Below are positions 1 to 12,420 of a stretch of 64,000 bases of DNA, one piece after another. The notes below the pieces were generated by a model that had not been told where the DNA came from, searched no databases, and saw nothing but the letters and a program-made list of their open reading frames with translations. A program made the translations under genes and the position numbers. Positions within the stretch are counted from its first letter, which is position 1. Each line of letters begins with the position of its first letter. The DNA comes from Halocaridina rubra (lineage: Eukaryota; Arthropoda; Malacostraca; Decapoda; Atyidae), in NCBI GenBank assembly GCA_037179515.1, contig JAXCGZ010015168.1, forward strand, positions 17,501-81,500, in the 5' to 3' direction.

Positions 1-148
1 TTGCTCTATGGGCAATGACGAGGGAGCTAGCGACCCTTCAGATGGCACTGCTGGAGTGCCACAGCCCATCCTCCCGGCTTTTCCACAACTTGTGTCACTT
101 TACAAGTGCCAACTCCGTTACTGCCCCTACCACAGGGCTACCTCATGT
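1..148 (-). repeat. dispersed repeat G, copy 1 (cut by window start)
   Basis: The sequence is the reverse complement, with scattered mismatches, of about 56849-57000. The shared part runs from TTGCTCTATGGGCAATGACG here through the run near 135-145 that reads CTGCCCCTACCACAGGGCTA. The copies lie 56 kb apart in opposite orientation, so this is an interspersed repeat. No coding signal is convincing and its class is unknown; copy 2 ends in a short GTAT-rich tail, which suggests a retroposed element. Confidence 0.75.
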
Positions 149-892
149 ATGTAAGACGCAGCCCCGTGGTAACAGCAGATGCCCATCAGAGCTGCGTCAC
201 AATTGCTCGCCACTCATTCCTATTCCTAACACGCTCGCATATATTTGGCCTTAATCTGTAAATTTTTTGCTATTAGGCCCGTCTAAGTTTGAAGGTAAAA
301 GTAATTTTTTTTTATGTTTTGAAAGACTATTGATCTTGAAAACCGTTCGAAATTTACATTAACCTAACTAACTTAATGATAGTAATTTTCATTCATTCAA
401 ATATATAAAAAAGAAACAGAACAAATTTTGTAAATTACAATTTTATAGGGGAAGGTAAGCCAGGTTTGGTTTGAATAGGTTAACATACGGTTTCTGACGG
501 TTTTCAAGGTCATACCCATTCAAAGCACATCAAACTTTATGGGAAAATTATAATTTTCATCTCAAATTGAAATGGGTCCAGTTGTAATAATTTTCCATAT
601 TTTTTTTCTGAGATAGCCAAATTTTCATTAGCTCCCACCAATAGGATTAAAAAGGTGTAGTATTTCATTTTCACATATATCTAAGACATTAACAGTGGAA
701 TTCATAATCCCACTATTATTGTATTGAATTTAATTGTGGTCAGTTTAGGGTCCAGTATCCACCCTAGGTGTTTTGGGGTTAATAAAATTGTTCAGCCAAC
801 TTGAGCGCCAATAAAGACAGTTGATGTATAGTGATTAGGACTCGAGACTGTAATAACTTTATATTACAGCTCGGATTCTAGGAGGCCTTTGG
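149..892. other. AT-rich stretch without recognised feature
   Basis: I see no open frame, RNA gene or repeat pair here. There are short T runs and one GGTTAACATACGG-type segment, but nothing supports a call. Confidence 0.5.
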
Positions 893-1042
893 AGGGCTGC
901 AGTAGCTCACTTGATACAACGCTTGACTCAGGAAGTGACATACATGTTTTCAATGCAACTGCAAAAAGTTTTAAAAGGCATGCATCCTCATTTCCCGAGC
1001 TCCAATGTCTGTTTCCACCCGTATTCATAAAGGGAACAATAG
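893..1042 (+). repeat. SINE-like family C, copy 1 (diverged)
   Basis: It begins with a tRNA-like start (GCAGTAGCTCACTTGATACAA) and continues with the family core AAAAGGCATGCATCCTCATT, TCCCGAGCTCCAATGTCTGT and CCACCCGTATTCATAAAGGG. The same order of blocks occurs at 3013, 3483 (inverted), 3765, 4052, 6118 and 62367. The family consensus core reads roughly AAGGGCATCCAGCCTTAATT then CCCCAGCTCCAACCTGTCTG. It is strongly diverged, so old. Confidence 0.6.
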
Positions 1043-2345
1043 CAACATTTTAAATGGTAAAAAAGAACAATTCTTGGAGGCTTGCAAACCATCTACAACT
1101 AGCTTATTTAATATTCTTGCAGTACTTCGAGTAGTAAACAAATAGCTTGAGTTTTGTTACTGGTTTTGCATGGGAGATTATATAGGGTGAAAATTAAGAG
1201 AGTGAAAAAGATGTTTTGGATCAGGAAATAAGTAGTGGGAGAGTGAAACCTGTATGCAGTAGGTAGGTTGGATACCTGGAAAGAATGTGCAGTAAAAGAA
1301 TCGTGAGTGAGATTCATAAATTGTGTTTACCAGGTATTCAAACTTGAGGCAGTCCAGGGAGTAAATGGAGTTTAAGGATAATTAATGCCCTGTCCGGAAG
1401 AGACTTTGACGTCCATTAGGATTAGAGATGCTCAAGAGATAGATTGAGTTTACAGAATGTAATGTACAACCTACACTGACATCAGTGAGTTAAATCACCC
1501 CCCCCCAAATGACTCCACGGTAAAGTAGAGCCCCCTAAGGTCTTTGCTGAAATTTCGTTTTTGTAATGACTTTATCTCAGACACTTTATGCCAAGTGCAA
1601 GAGTGTGACCGAGTGAATATTTATAGTCTCATTTTTCATTGTGCGTTTTTTTATAATTTTGGTTTTGGCCACCCTGCTAGCCTTGGCAGGAGAAGGCTAT
1701 AGGTATTGAAAACGAACTCTACTAGCAAAAGTAGTAGAGGGTGAATGGATGAATAACTTTGGTGCCTCATATTGTTATTAAATATGGTAATATTGTTATT
1801 GCTTTTTTTTTTAGCACTAGCTTTCTTGTAATTAAAACTTATCGAAATATTTATTTTCGAACTCTAATGAAATATAAATTTTGTTTTTCTTTCAGGTCTT
1901 GGAGGAGTTACATAAGATTTTAGAGGTTCCCATGAAATGCAGATGTAGTAATTTATTTCAAGCAAGATAGTACAGTACTGTTAAAGAAACGTTTTGCCAA
2001 TGACTCTCATGTCCCATGGTATGGAGGAATAAGTTAATATGCCTTAATGCTCTCGAATTAACTGGATATATGAATGCATTTCTGAAATTACATATTACAC
2101 CATGACATGCGTTTTTCAACCACATGCTGTAAGGTGAATAAATTATGTTCATTTAATTTCAAGCTACTTCTTACGCAGTATCTTGAAGTTTTCATCATAT
2201 CACATCACACTATTAAAAGTTTGCATTATAGATGAAGAGTTCGGAAGCTGTAGCAATAGATACCATTTTGAAAAGTTTTTTAATAATATGGAAATTTATT
2301 CTTAATAACCTTAAAAATCGACATGAAAAACATCAACTCTTATTG
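1043..2345. other. AT-rich stretch without recognised feature
   Basis: No usable reading frame or repeat match was found. A run of nine C at 1498-1506 and poly-T tracts are the only compositional features. Confidence 0.45.
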
Positions 2346-2645
2346 ACTGAAGTAGGTTGGCTAATGACACAAGCTGCCGGTTGTGATGCTACAACTGAAG
2401 GTCTTTTGGACCTAAATAGGACTAGCAAGGACAGCTTGATGTTAAGTCTACCTTCAGTTACAGCTCTCTTCCTATGGCTACATCTACACCGGACATTGTG
2501 GGATATTTTTAACACATCTCTTATTATCCCCTAGCATCTGACAAACTACAACTGTCCCCATCTCTGTTTCTCTTTGCTTAATGTTTTCTTTGTTCCCGGA
2601 TCCTATGAGGACAGGTTTCTTTGCCTGTCCCGGTGTCACAAAAAA
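2346..2645 (+). repeat. chimeric SINE-like element D, copy 1
   Basis: The element starts near GTAGGTTGGCTAATGACACA and ends at CTGTCCCGGTGTCACA, followed by an A/TA-rich tail. The head (GACTAGCAAGGACAGCTTGA and GGCTACATCTACACCGG) recurs at 43550 and, inverted, at 33572-33872. The last 60-90 bases resemble the 3' end of the jockey-like LINE at 29468-32456 (both end GCCTGTCCCGGTGT plus a short tail). This is the arrangement of a SINE that borrows a LINE 3' end. The origin of the head is unclear. Confidence 0.7.
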
Positions 2646-3012
2646 TATATATACAGTATATACATTACTCTTAGCTTGCAGCTCAAGGTCGAACCATTAG
2701 AGCTGAAGAAAAGATATGGTATAAAATCTAAGGAACAAATCTTGAGATGTCTTCGTATTTATAAATCATGATGCAGGGGATGTGACATTTAGCCCCAGTT
2801 TCCAATCTCCAGTTTCATTTACATGATGCCATTTTATTGGAGATTAATAATGCCATATAAAATTCAAAGACACCGTTATACTTTTTTTTTTCTAGATTTT
2901 TTTGCTTTGTATCTCTGAAGGTGGCTCTAGGTAATATGCAAGGCAGGTTCATATATTTTTAAGTATTATAAGAATCAATACATTAGCTTGGATGTATGTA
3001 TTCCTTTTGTGG
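2646..3012. other. stretch without recognised feature
   Basis: AT-rich sequence with no reading frame, repeat match or RNA gene that I can support. Confidence 0.4.
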
Positions 3013-3172
3013 ACCTTGGCAGCTGAGTGGTTAAAAGACATGACTCAGGAGTTGACAGATTTGCGATCGGGCCCATCGTGGGGCAATAGGAAGGGCATCC
3101 AGCCTTAATTTCTCAGCCACACTCTGTCTGTGTCCATCCCATAATAGGGACTATTGGTAGCACATATAACGA
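3013..3172 (+). repeat. SINE-like family C, copy 2
   Basis: The tRNA-like start (GGCAGCTGAGTGGTTAAAAG) is followed by AGATTTGCGATCGGGCCCAT, a possible B-box-like part, and then the core AGGAAGGGCATCCAGCCTTA and TGTGTCCATCCCATAATAGG. This is one of the better preserved copies. Confidence 0.7.
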
Positions 3173-3482
3173 GGGTTATCATAATAGAATCTTCTTGTAA
3201 ATACTCTCTTTTTATAGGCTGTTAAATGTACGTGATATTATCATAACCTTAATATTTCAAATAATGCATAATGGAGCTTTTTATAGGCTGTCAAAAATGT
3301 ACTTTATGTTATCATAAAACTAATATTTCAGATAATGCACACTGTCCCATGCAAGTGGATGTAATATGGCATCTGTTTGCAAAAACTAATGAAATTCCAT
3401 CTCTAATCATGTCTGTAATGACCATAAGACTGTTATTGTTGTTTGCCGTTCTATGTATCCGTAATATTGCCCTTTCGAATGG

Positions 3483-3612
3483 GGGTGGACATGAGACAGG
3501 ATGGAGATGAGGAATTAAGGCTGAATGCCCTTCCTAATGGCCCGTGGTGGGTTTGAACACATTGTTGTCATTTCCTAAGTCGATCGTTCTAACCACTGCA
3601 CTACTTCTGTCT
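3483..3612 (-). repeat. SINE-like family C, copy 3 (inverted)
   Basis: Its reverse complement carries the same blocks as copy 2: a tRNA-like part with GTGGTTAGAACGATCGAC, then GGAAGGGCATTCAGCCTTAA, then the CATCCTGTCTCATGTCCACC end. Confidence 0.7.
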
Positions 3613-3764
3613 AGAAGATATTTCCTATTATATAGATGAGCAGAATGTGAAATAAAATTGTAATGGGTAGAAGGTCAAGGAAGAAAAGAAAAATGCTTTG
3701 TCATCTAATATCTGTTTGCTTTTGCCAAATTATTATATCATTCTTTATAAACTACACCAGGGGA

Positions 3765-3912
3765 ATGCAGTTGGGCAGTAGTTAGAGTGCATGGCATAGG
3801 AAATTACAGACTTGAGTTTAAGCCCATCTTGGGATGTTACAAAGGGCATTCGACTTAATTCCCCAGCTCTAACCTGTTATTGTCCATCCCTATATGAATG
3901 GCAATTAATATT
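3765..3912 (+). repeat. SINE-like family C, copy 4
   Basis: GGGCAGTAGTTAGAGTGCAT is followed by the CAAAGGGCATTCGACTTAAT core and TGTCCATCCCTATATGAATG. It lies only 150 bases from inverted copy 3 and 140 bases from copy 5, so four of the seven copies fall within 1.2 kb. Confidence 0.7.
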
Positions 3913-4051
3913 TACGCATAAAATGGCAAACAAACTTATGCATACACATATGCCAAGGAAAGACAGGACTAGAAAGGCCATAAATACTAGCTCATAGATG
4001 TTAACTAAGATATTTGTGGAATGCCAAGAAATTTTATATATTTCTCTGGGT

Positions 4052-4185
4052 TTTAGTTCCCACGGTAGCTCAGGTATAGAGTCTGTAAGCCAGGAGACCA
4101 TTGAATCTGGTTCAGACACATCCAGTCTTATTCTCTTGACTCTTGCCTGTCTATGTCCTCTCTCATTCATGGGGACTAATTATAA
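4052..4185 (+). repeat. SINE-like family C, copy 5
   Basis: It starts TCCCACGGTAGCTCAGGTAT, which has an A-box-like TAGCTCAGG, then GGTTCAGACACATCCAGTCT. The core is shorter than in the other copies and ends at CATTCATGGGGACTAATTAT. Confidence 0.6.
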
Positions 4186-4739
4186 TACAAAAAATGTTTC
4201 TCTTGTGTGTATAGATCCCAAAAATTTTACCTTCTAATTTGCCAGTAATATTTGGCATTTATATTGGTATGGACCTGATGTTCTGTTGCCATTTACATTT
4301 TTAAGTGGATTATTTGGTTTTCATTGCACCTTTATAGCAACAGAGTGTTCTTTCTCAGATTAATTGTGTACTATATGGGCTCATTATTATGTGTGATGAT
4401 GTTTGGGGAAAGAGATTTTCATGTATTCTCGGTGTGTGGCAGGTCACTCAAAGCGATGTTTTGTGGTAGTGGATGAATTTTTTTTTTATCACTTGAGCCG
4501 ACTAGAATGTTCCATGTGGTGGGAGAGAAATAATTCCTCGTGTTATATTTGCCTTAGGAGTTGATTACAAGTGACAGGAAACCAAGTGCTGGTAATCCTA
4601 ATCTCCTTGGATTGTATTTTTTTCCACTGAACAAGAATGGTGAAGATGTAAAGAGTATGATGAAGCTTATTTCAGTAAGGTATGGCATCATTGTGAAGAG
4701 AAAAGGAAGTTATATATGAAGGGAATGCAAGTAAGACTG

Positions 4740-4743
<4 letters not shown>
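4186..4743. other. stretch without recognised feature
   Basis: AT-rich, with no reading frame or repeat match that I can support. Confidence 0.4.

Positions 4744-4824
<81 letters not shown>
4744..4824. repeat. (GA)n microsatellite
   Basis: An almost pure GA array with one AAAG interruption at 4801-4804. It lies just outside the outer end of the left arm of the inverted duplication. Confidence 0.95.
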
Positions 4825-6117
4825 CTTGAGCTTTGGGGTTAGTAATTTTGTAATGATAAAGGAATATGTTTTAGGGGGGATGTAGATGGACACTCCTAAA
4901 ACAATCTCTATTTGTTACTGGATACAATTCAACACTGTTCGAGGTTGGATATGATAGTCAGGTCTTCCTTGGTAAGGTTCTTGATATCATACTCTTTATT
5001 CTATTAAAGATTGTGAAATTTTCATAATTCAAATCATAAACAGCATAAACAAATTAGATTTTTTTATAGGTTCTATTTTTTTGGATGTTATATGGAATGC
5101 ATTACATGCAGTACAAATCTAAGGATGTAGTGCTTATAATCATTGTCATTTTTGCCATAGAAGATTTTTCATGCATATAAGTTGTATGATATATGGATAT
5201 AACAGTGGATGATAATTTAGGCTTCTTTTTTTGTTTTCAATTTAATGTGAAAATATAGGACTGTACACGGCTTGTTAGAGATTATTGTTTATTTTACAGT
5301 GTGTTACCTAACGTACCTTATGTTTTAGGAAGTGACAAAGTAACGCAGACCCCTCTCACGCATTATCTAATTAATCCAGGCTCTCAGGATATCAGAGGAC
5401 TTACCAAATGCAGATGAGTACAATATATGTTTCAGAGTTTATCATGTATTATTTTTAGATTGAAATATGTTATGTAGCTTATAAGATATGTTTGTCGAAG
5501 TTTTACCTTATATTTCAAGGAATAACAATGTACACCTTCCATTTTCAGTAACACATAGCTCCAATCCATCAAGATGTACATATAATGGGAACTGCTATCA
5601 ACATATCAAGAAGTTTGCTGAAGTGTAGCATCTCTGACCTACTGTGCCTCAAAACCATCTGAAATAATTCCTCCGTTTTAATAGCATTGTTATATAATTT
5701 TTATACAGCCTTTATTTCAAGTATTTGTTGTCATATTGTAAGTCATTAAAAATTCTTTATATTAATGTTACATTCGGAAAATTTAGTTTCCCTTTCATCT
5801 AGAGGTCATTTCAGGTGGCTGGAAAAGCACTACATAAATCAGTTCTTGTGAGCTTCTCAAATCCAAATCCATAAATATTTTCATGATGTTGATGAAAGTG
5901 TTCTTTAGTTTTTTGAATTTGGTGGTTTAATTGCAAATCACATGTGACAAGCTTTGTGCTTCAATGCAAAATACTATAGTCATTCATTGAATTTAATTGT
6001 CAAATGTTCTGATGTGTTGAATTTGAGAAGAGGAATTGCGGTGCTAAAATTATGTAAATTATGACGTTCTTTTGTGATTGTGTTAACTGGCTCTCTTCAG
6101 TGTAATATCTGTCTCTA

Positions 6118-6262
6118 TATTGTATTGTTATGGCGGGAACCGCCATCGTGTGGTGATGGATCCACTTACGAGCCCAAACTGTAGCGATAGTAAGGGCATC
6201 CATCCGTATTCCCCAGCTTCAGTTTGACTTTGTCCATCCCTAAATGTGGACTAGTAATGACA
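6118..6262 (+). repeat. SINE-like family C, copy 6 (inside left arm)
   Basis: GTAAGGGCATCCATCCGTAT, CCCCAGCTTCAGTTTGACTT and TGTCCATCCCTAAATGTGGA match the family core. A degraded counterpart lies at the matching place in the right arm (about 22100-22170, minus), so this insertion is older than the duplication. Confidence 0.65.
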
Positions 6263-7913
6263 TAAAACCTTAAAAAAGTTAAATAAATAGAAATTTTATT
6301 GTAATGGTGTTACTTCACCTATCAAAACTTGAACCATTTATATATGGTAGCATTAAAAAAACAGATTTTCTCTAAATAATATCTAAAAATAAATGCAGTA
6401 ACAGATATTTCTTGGCAAGAGTCAGATAGTGATTTGCAGGTAAATTTATACAGAACATGCTCAATGAATATAAAGAATTGATTAAAATATACAGATGCGA
6501 TATATGTAAAATATTTTAATAAATACACATTTTAACTTATCAATTGAGTCCTGCAGTGGTATAGTATTGCTTAGGGCATTAATGTCTTTAATATGTGCTG
6601 GAGGACTTTTCTGAATCTTTATATAATTGTGCATTAAATAGTTGTTTACATTTAGAATATCTTTATTTCAAAAGAAGATGTATTAACGTGTTCATTAATA
6701 TCTACGTCGGTAGTAATTACTCTAACTCTTTCGTTCATTGCAAAATGCCGTTTTCAATTTGATTCACGATTATATAGAAATATAATTTCTTGATTATCCT
6801 GGCTTACATTGTACAGTTAATCCTCCTTAGTGATAAAATGCAATCATTATAGCATCATTATATTTTCTAAGATTCAGGACTTCAACATACTGTACTTTAA
6901 TTTTGAAGTGATAATATCATTTATTTTGCTGCTGTGAGTATCTGATCTAGTGGGACAGGCACTTCATTAATTCCTGTTCCACCTTCCCCTCTTTATTGAG
7001 ATATCTTCATATCTTCCTGTTAAAATAATGCATACTGTGATATGAACAACATGCACACTTGTTTTTTGAGATATTTTCTATGAAAGCACATGAAATAATG
7101 GGAGTATTTCTCACCATTTGACGATCAAGGGATAATTTTTTTTTCTAACTTTGCTAATTTATGGAAATTTTTATGGAGTATTTGCTCATAACCTTATTTT
7201 CAGTATGATGTTTATTATGTTTCAATAATAGTCTTAGTTTATATTTTACTGCTCTGAGTGATAGTAGTCATGAACTTCTTATATATATGTTACACATGGT
7301 TATATGTGCTTTCATGTTAACAGAAAATTAAAGTAGTTTCTTCATAATTCATATTCAACTTAGTTATTACATTTGAAAATATTACATTTGAATATGAGGA
7401 AATGCAGATAGGCATAACATAAGTATATTCTTCAAAAAACAATGATATTCTTACTATTTTGTTTTCTTAAGTTATGTTAATTTTTGACAGCTATACAGAT
7501 TTTGTTGTAACTCAGTCTACACCTCTCTTCAAAGCCCATATGGAGAGTGTCAGCTATTATGTTTTGCATATCTATGCTTGCTTTATGTATTTATTATTGG
7601 AATTTCCTTTGCATTTAATATTCACACAATGATATGGAGTGTTCATTAACTCGCAGCTCATGAAATCATAATTTTATAGATTTATTTTTGAATATGGCAC
7701 CTGCCGGATATTTATTATTTCTCTTACAGAAGGATCTTTTAGGCTCAGATAATGCAATTTCAGTTGCTATTTTTTCATAACTGAAACATGCTTCTTGCAG
7801 TGAAACCAGGCAGATCAACTATTTTGATTTCCTATTTCACTTAATGCAATTTCCTGTCCATATTACATTCCCCTCTAAGTAGATAGATTAATTATTGGAG
7901 GTTTATGGATTTT

Positions 7914-7915
7914 AC

Positions 7916-8008
<93 letters not shown>
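7914..8008. repeat. (ATT)n microsatellite
   Basis: About 30 ATT units. At the matching place in the right arm (about 20128-20155) there is only a short impure (AAT)n, so the array grew after the duplication. Confidence 0.95.
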
Positions 8009-8308
8009 GTAATTTACTGTTGTTTCATTTTATTTTATATGTGAAGACTTCAGATTTGAAGTCAGTAATAGCATACAGAATATGTTATTACAATATTTTT
8101 TGCCTAAAGTTCATTACATAACTTGGTTTATAATTTTCTTGATAGATTCAAACACTTGGTGACTATTAGGTGAAGAAATGATCTTTAATTATTAGTTATT
8201 GTGTCATGATTAATGAACACTCCTTATCATTTTTGTATCATTAATATCACTCAATGTTATAATGTAATGCAACTAGTAACTGTAGAAAGTAGATTTAATA
8301 CTAACAAA

Positions 8309-8478
8309 GGAAAAGTATGTGACCCTGTGGTCATGCCTCCTGAGTAGGCTTGAGATGGGGAGCAGCGAGGGAGTGACTGTTGCTGTATCCTCTCCCTCTT
8401 GGGAACAGAACCTGGCACAGAGCAAGGGAAGTGCACATGGTCCTTTCTTTCACCCAAAAATGGTTATTGAGTGAAATA
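8309..8478 (-). repeat. well-conserved repeat block E, copy 1
   Basis: The reverse complement is much closer to 17068-17232 than the rest of the two arms are to each other. Shared segments include CTCAATAACCATTT, GCTGCTCCCCATCT and CTACTCAGGAGGCATGACCA. Both copies can be read in one frame ending SLPxCSPSxAYSGGMTTG, but no start, splice pattern or known family supports a gene. It is either a younger dispersed element or a constrained block. Confidence 0.7.
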
Positions 8479-8960
8479 CTTAGTACTGAACTATCATTAA
8501 GATCTTTAGAGCCAATTGTATAAAGGCTAAACCACTTATAGAGCAGATATAAGCCACATAAGAAAATTGACAGTATGCGGAGCTAAGTAAGTGTCTTTTG
8601 AGGTAACACTCAAATTGATGTAAATTAGTAAAGTTTTCTGTTTATGAAAGTATAATTTTATTTGTAAGTCTTAGACATGTTCATGAAAAAACGCGCTTTA
8701 AGAGAGATGTTTTTATATGTTCAAATGAGAAAGTGAGGAATTGGTTTATAGGAAATGGTAAAACACTGCTATTTACTTAATGATATTTGTGTACATTACT
8801 ACTCACTCAATACTGCTCCCTCCATTGGTGCATTCTGTAGAAAATATATTTTTTAAGGAATTGAATTCTGATATGAGAGGCAGTATCTTTAGTATCTTAC
8901 ATTTTTTCTTTTGACATTTGAATAATATTTGTAAAATATTGTCTATAAATTTCTTTTGTT

Positions 8961-10184
8961 GACTGTTATTGCACACTCCTCTTCCATCCTATATAAAGAA
9001 TATCCAGGTAATGATTATTGTATTATTATTTTTTTTTAATATTTGAAGTGGTAAATGCAGCAAATCCAATTATTTGATACATTAGTTTTTGAATTTGCTT
9101 TACATCTAAATTTGAGGAATTGCTATTCACATTTCAGATCATGAGTAACCTCAACGTAATGTAGCTTCCTCAGAGGGTTTAGCATAATCTTCATATGAGA
9201 AATTTTTTGACAGTAAATTGAATGTTAGGAGTCTTTGACTTAATCACATTTTTCTACAACCTTTTATGGGCCCGAAAGAGTTTCATTCATTTAATTTATG
9301 CTTGACTCTAGAATGCCTTATGGGAGACCAGAATTGTGCTTAAGCTTTTGTGTTTTGTACTTGGACTTATTGTTTTTTTGTGCTAGGACGGGAGAGAAAA
9401 CGGTGACCTGACTATTTGGGGTAACTACATGCCTACCGTTATTAATCATCAAGAGCCTACATTGGCCACTTCTTACACATGGGCACTATAAGCTGCAAGT
9501 GTAATGGTATTAGAGTTCTTTATAATTCCTTATAACTTTCGACTGTTAATGAAATATAGTCCCTCAGGGGCTACAGTACTTTAAAGTAATATTTGTTCAT
9601 TTATTAGGTTAACTTCAGTTATAATGTATAATCAGTTATAATTTGGGTGGATGTCCAAACTCACAGCTGTGTATATGTTTTTGGATTTGTTAGAGAATGC
9701 ATATTTTTTTGCATTACTGAAAACTTTGCTTTATTTCTATATTGCTCTTTTTTTCTTATGTGTTTCCATTTTGAATTGTTGGTTCTATTTTTGTCTTTGT
9801 TTTAATTTTTCATCATGAGAGTAGAAAAATGTTGAATAATTTAGCTTTCTTTGAGTCAGTATTTTGCATGTGGAAATACTTGGACATTATTTACATAGTA
9901 ATTATATGATAGTTTGTCTGTGTTTGATAATAATGGAAACATTAAAATCTCGTTCTCTTGCGCCAAATTGGTATGAGCTCGTTTCCCTCTTGTGGTTTGT
10001 AGAGCTTCCCTTCAGCTTGACGTGAGAAAAAGAGAGGATGCATTGCTGTGTCTGTCATATGTTAACCTCTGCTAAGTTGGCAGGCTATTTGAGTACACCA
10101 TTTATTTTTTTATTGTTTATAAATGGTATGAAACTATGTTTAGGGCCTTAGTCTTTTTTAATACCTCAAAAAAAGAGCTAGGAG
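8961..10184. other. duplication spacer, no gene seen
   Basis: AT-rich sequence. Weak matches to the far side may continue to about 9300 (for example CAACCTTTTATGGGCCC), but I cannot confirm them. No reading frame is supported. Confidence 0.4.
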
Positions 10185-12420
10185 TGGTATAAAGCATTCA
10201 TCAATGCAATCCCCTGAAGTCGAGGATGATGGTCTTTGCTCTGTTATTTCTCGACCTTTTGGTGGGTTATGAGTCCAATTCTGGCTGAAATGCTGTTCCA
10301 CATTCAGGACAGGAAGCACCAAATTGCAGAACAGGCCTTAGATGTTGCTGTCTCATTCTGAGTTCATCCTATTCTGTGCATCTGCTAGCTTCAAAAGTTG
10401 TATCTCCTTCACAGAAGATGGTTTGCCAAGTTTCCTAGATCTAGCATTGATTTCCTAGTTGTTTGTGTCAGTTTCACATATCTTCATGTTAGTGTTTAGG
10501 ACATATTTGTATCTTTTCTGTAATCTGCTTCTGTTACGTTTTCCTTTTTCAAGTTATGAGTAGATTTGCTTCGTCAGGCATTCGCCTTTCTTGTAGTTGG
10601 TAATAAGAAATACAATCTTAGCAGCACTCATCTAGTTTGAGGAGTACATTCACATTCTTGGCAAATGCTGTAAGGTTGTATATCATTCTCACATAGTAAT
10701 TAAAAATATATCTTTCAGCGAGTGTGCAATTAGTTTACTGAATTGAATGGTGAAATACTTTACGCTTCTTCAATACCAATTTTCTTGGCACTTTTGAAGG
10801 GTATTTTATGCTTATTTACCATGGAATATTTGATGACTTGATATAGTTTGCAAGGGTATATTTTACCATATTTTTTATGCATGGTATCCATTAGTGGTCT
10901 GTTTAGGTATTAAATGTGCTCCTTACCCTACGGATCCTTACTGTGGTACTGGACGCAGGCTCGTTAGGTCTCTTATGTCCAGATCTCCAGCTTCATCATT
11001 GCTCAAACTGATGTGGTGGCCTGAGGTGGTCACAAACTTTTCCTCAAAATTATAGTCAGTCAGTTGGTTATCCCAATATTTAACATCCTGTATTTGTTCA
11101 CATCATTTGCTACTGGATTTTGTGCATCTCTACCTATACAAACTGATTTTTTTCACTACCATATTTCCTGGCGAGCCTCTTACTCTGTATATAAAATTTC
11201 CGGACTCATCATTAAGTTCCTTTTGTTTAGCCTCATGACCCCAGTCCTCTGTGTATTTGTGAGGTTGTGATGCAAAAATATGCCTTTATAATCCTCGTTT
11301 CCCTTCAATTTCTTGGTTAGCATCTGGACTTGTTGTCTAGTACTTAGTGAATCAAACCATACAAGCAGTGGTCTAGGCTTAACTCAACAAGCAGTGGTCT
11401 AGGCCTCACAGCTTTGTTTTCCATCCCAACCTAATCACTTTCTTCATGCTGTTTTGCTGTATTTCAGTATCTAGAGATTCTTGAATTAATTTCTCAGTAA
11501 ATCTCAGGTAATCTTCCTTTCGCATTGCTCCTTTCTCATTACTTTCTGGAACACCTTATATTATAATGTATTTTCTTTGGGCCTCCTCATCTTTGAGTTC
11601 TCTAAGTTTGTCTTCTTGTTTCTCTCTAATTTCTTCCTTCAGTTTAATATCTTCTTCCTCCCTTCTTCTTTGTAGCTGTTCAGATACCTCTTTCATAATG
11701 TCCTGTATTATTTGCACAGCCTCCTTCGTCACAGAATCTAAATAACTGGTACTTTCATCAAAACGTGTTAAGCTTCTCCTTAAACTCGGTAGCATTTGCT
11801 TCTAGAAGAAGCCTCATATCTAGTTTGCTACAATCTATGTTATATCTGTCTACCTTCTCATTGACTGCAACAGAATGGCATTCAGAAGTTACAAAGCTAA
11901 CCTTTAAGCCTTGTCATTGTTCTCCCCTTCATGTATATCTTCAGTAATGACATTTAGTTTTTCTTCAGTCTCATCCTGCTTATTCTGAAGGATTTTACAT
12001 TGTTCCTAAAATTTATCCATGTGCTTGTATAGCTTTACACAACCTCTTTATCAGAAAGTGCAGTACCATGTAATCTGATCTCCAACTGATAAAACATAGT
12101 CGTACACTTTATCTGGCATGTCTTCACTAGTTATATGGAACCATATTTCACATACCTTGCTTTGCATAGCTTTTTCAACCTCTTTCACAACAATCCTCAC
12201 GACAGTTGATACCACTGACAGCTCCAAGTTTGTTTTTGTCCTCTGCACCTCCACTGTCATTTGTTCTACCAGTTCTGATCTTATCTTCCTTACATTTGTC
12301 TTCTTAGACATCCTGCTGATGCTATTTTGACTTATATGGTTGTCCACACTCCTCTTGGCTTCGAAACTTCAGTTCAATCTTCAATGTCAACTCTTTATTT
12401 GCATAACCCCCTGAGCGACC
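10185..12420 (-). pseudogene. decayed LINE remnant with ORF1 and 3' end, ORF2 mostly missing
   Basis: On the minus strand a frame from 12347 begins MDNHISQNSISRMSKKTNVR and runs into coiled-coil-like sequence. A second frame (11795-11556) is rich in E, K and R, for example EVSEQLQRRREEEDIKLKEE, again typical of a coiled coil. Next come PRPLLVWFDSLSTRQQVQML and a piece near 11170-11200 resembling an RVRGxPGNMV signature; this looks like the RNA-binding part of a LINE ORF1. The block ends near 10900 with DLDIRDLTSLRPVPQ and a stop. About 700 bases later a cysteine motif (CPECGTAF, then SARIGLITHQ in another frame) near 10270-10330 looks like the C-terminal finger of a LINE ORF2. Most of ORF2 is therefore deleted, and frameshifts are frequent. 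Confidence 0.55.

Larger units (their letters stand above)
4845..8960 (+). repeat. left arm of a large inverted duplication
   Basis: Read on the plus strand, this arm aligns in order with the reverse complement of about 16640-23590. Matching anchors include GTTGTATGATATATGGATAT (5182), GGAAGTGACAAAGTAA (5329), TTTTACCTTATATTTCAAGG (5502), GTGTTGAATTTGAGAAGAG (6014), GAGTGTCAGCTATTATG (7546), ACACTTGGTGACTATTAGGT (8152) and GTCTTAGACATGTTCATG (8668). Divergence is high but collinearity holds over about 4 kb. No transposase, terminal motif or intact gene is evident. A (ATT)n array (7914-8008) has expanded only in this arm. Confidence 0.85.

Noticed and set aside
15..254. 79-codon frame at the window start
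   Set aside because: It lies across repeat G and has no motif or conservation at copy 2 in that frame.
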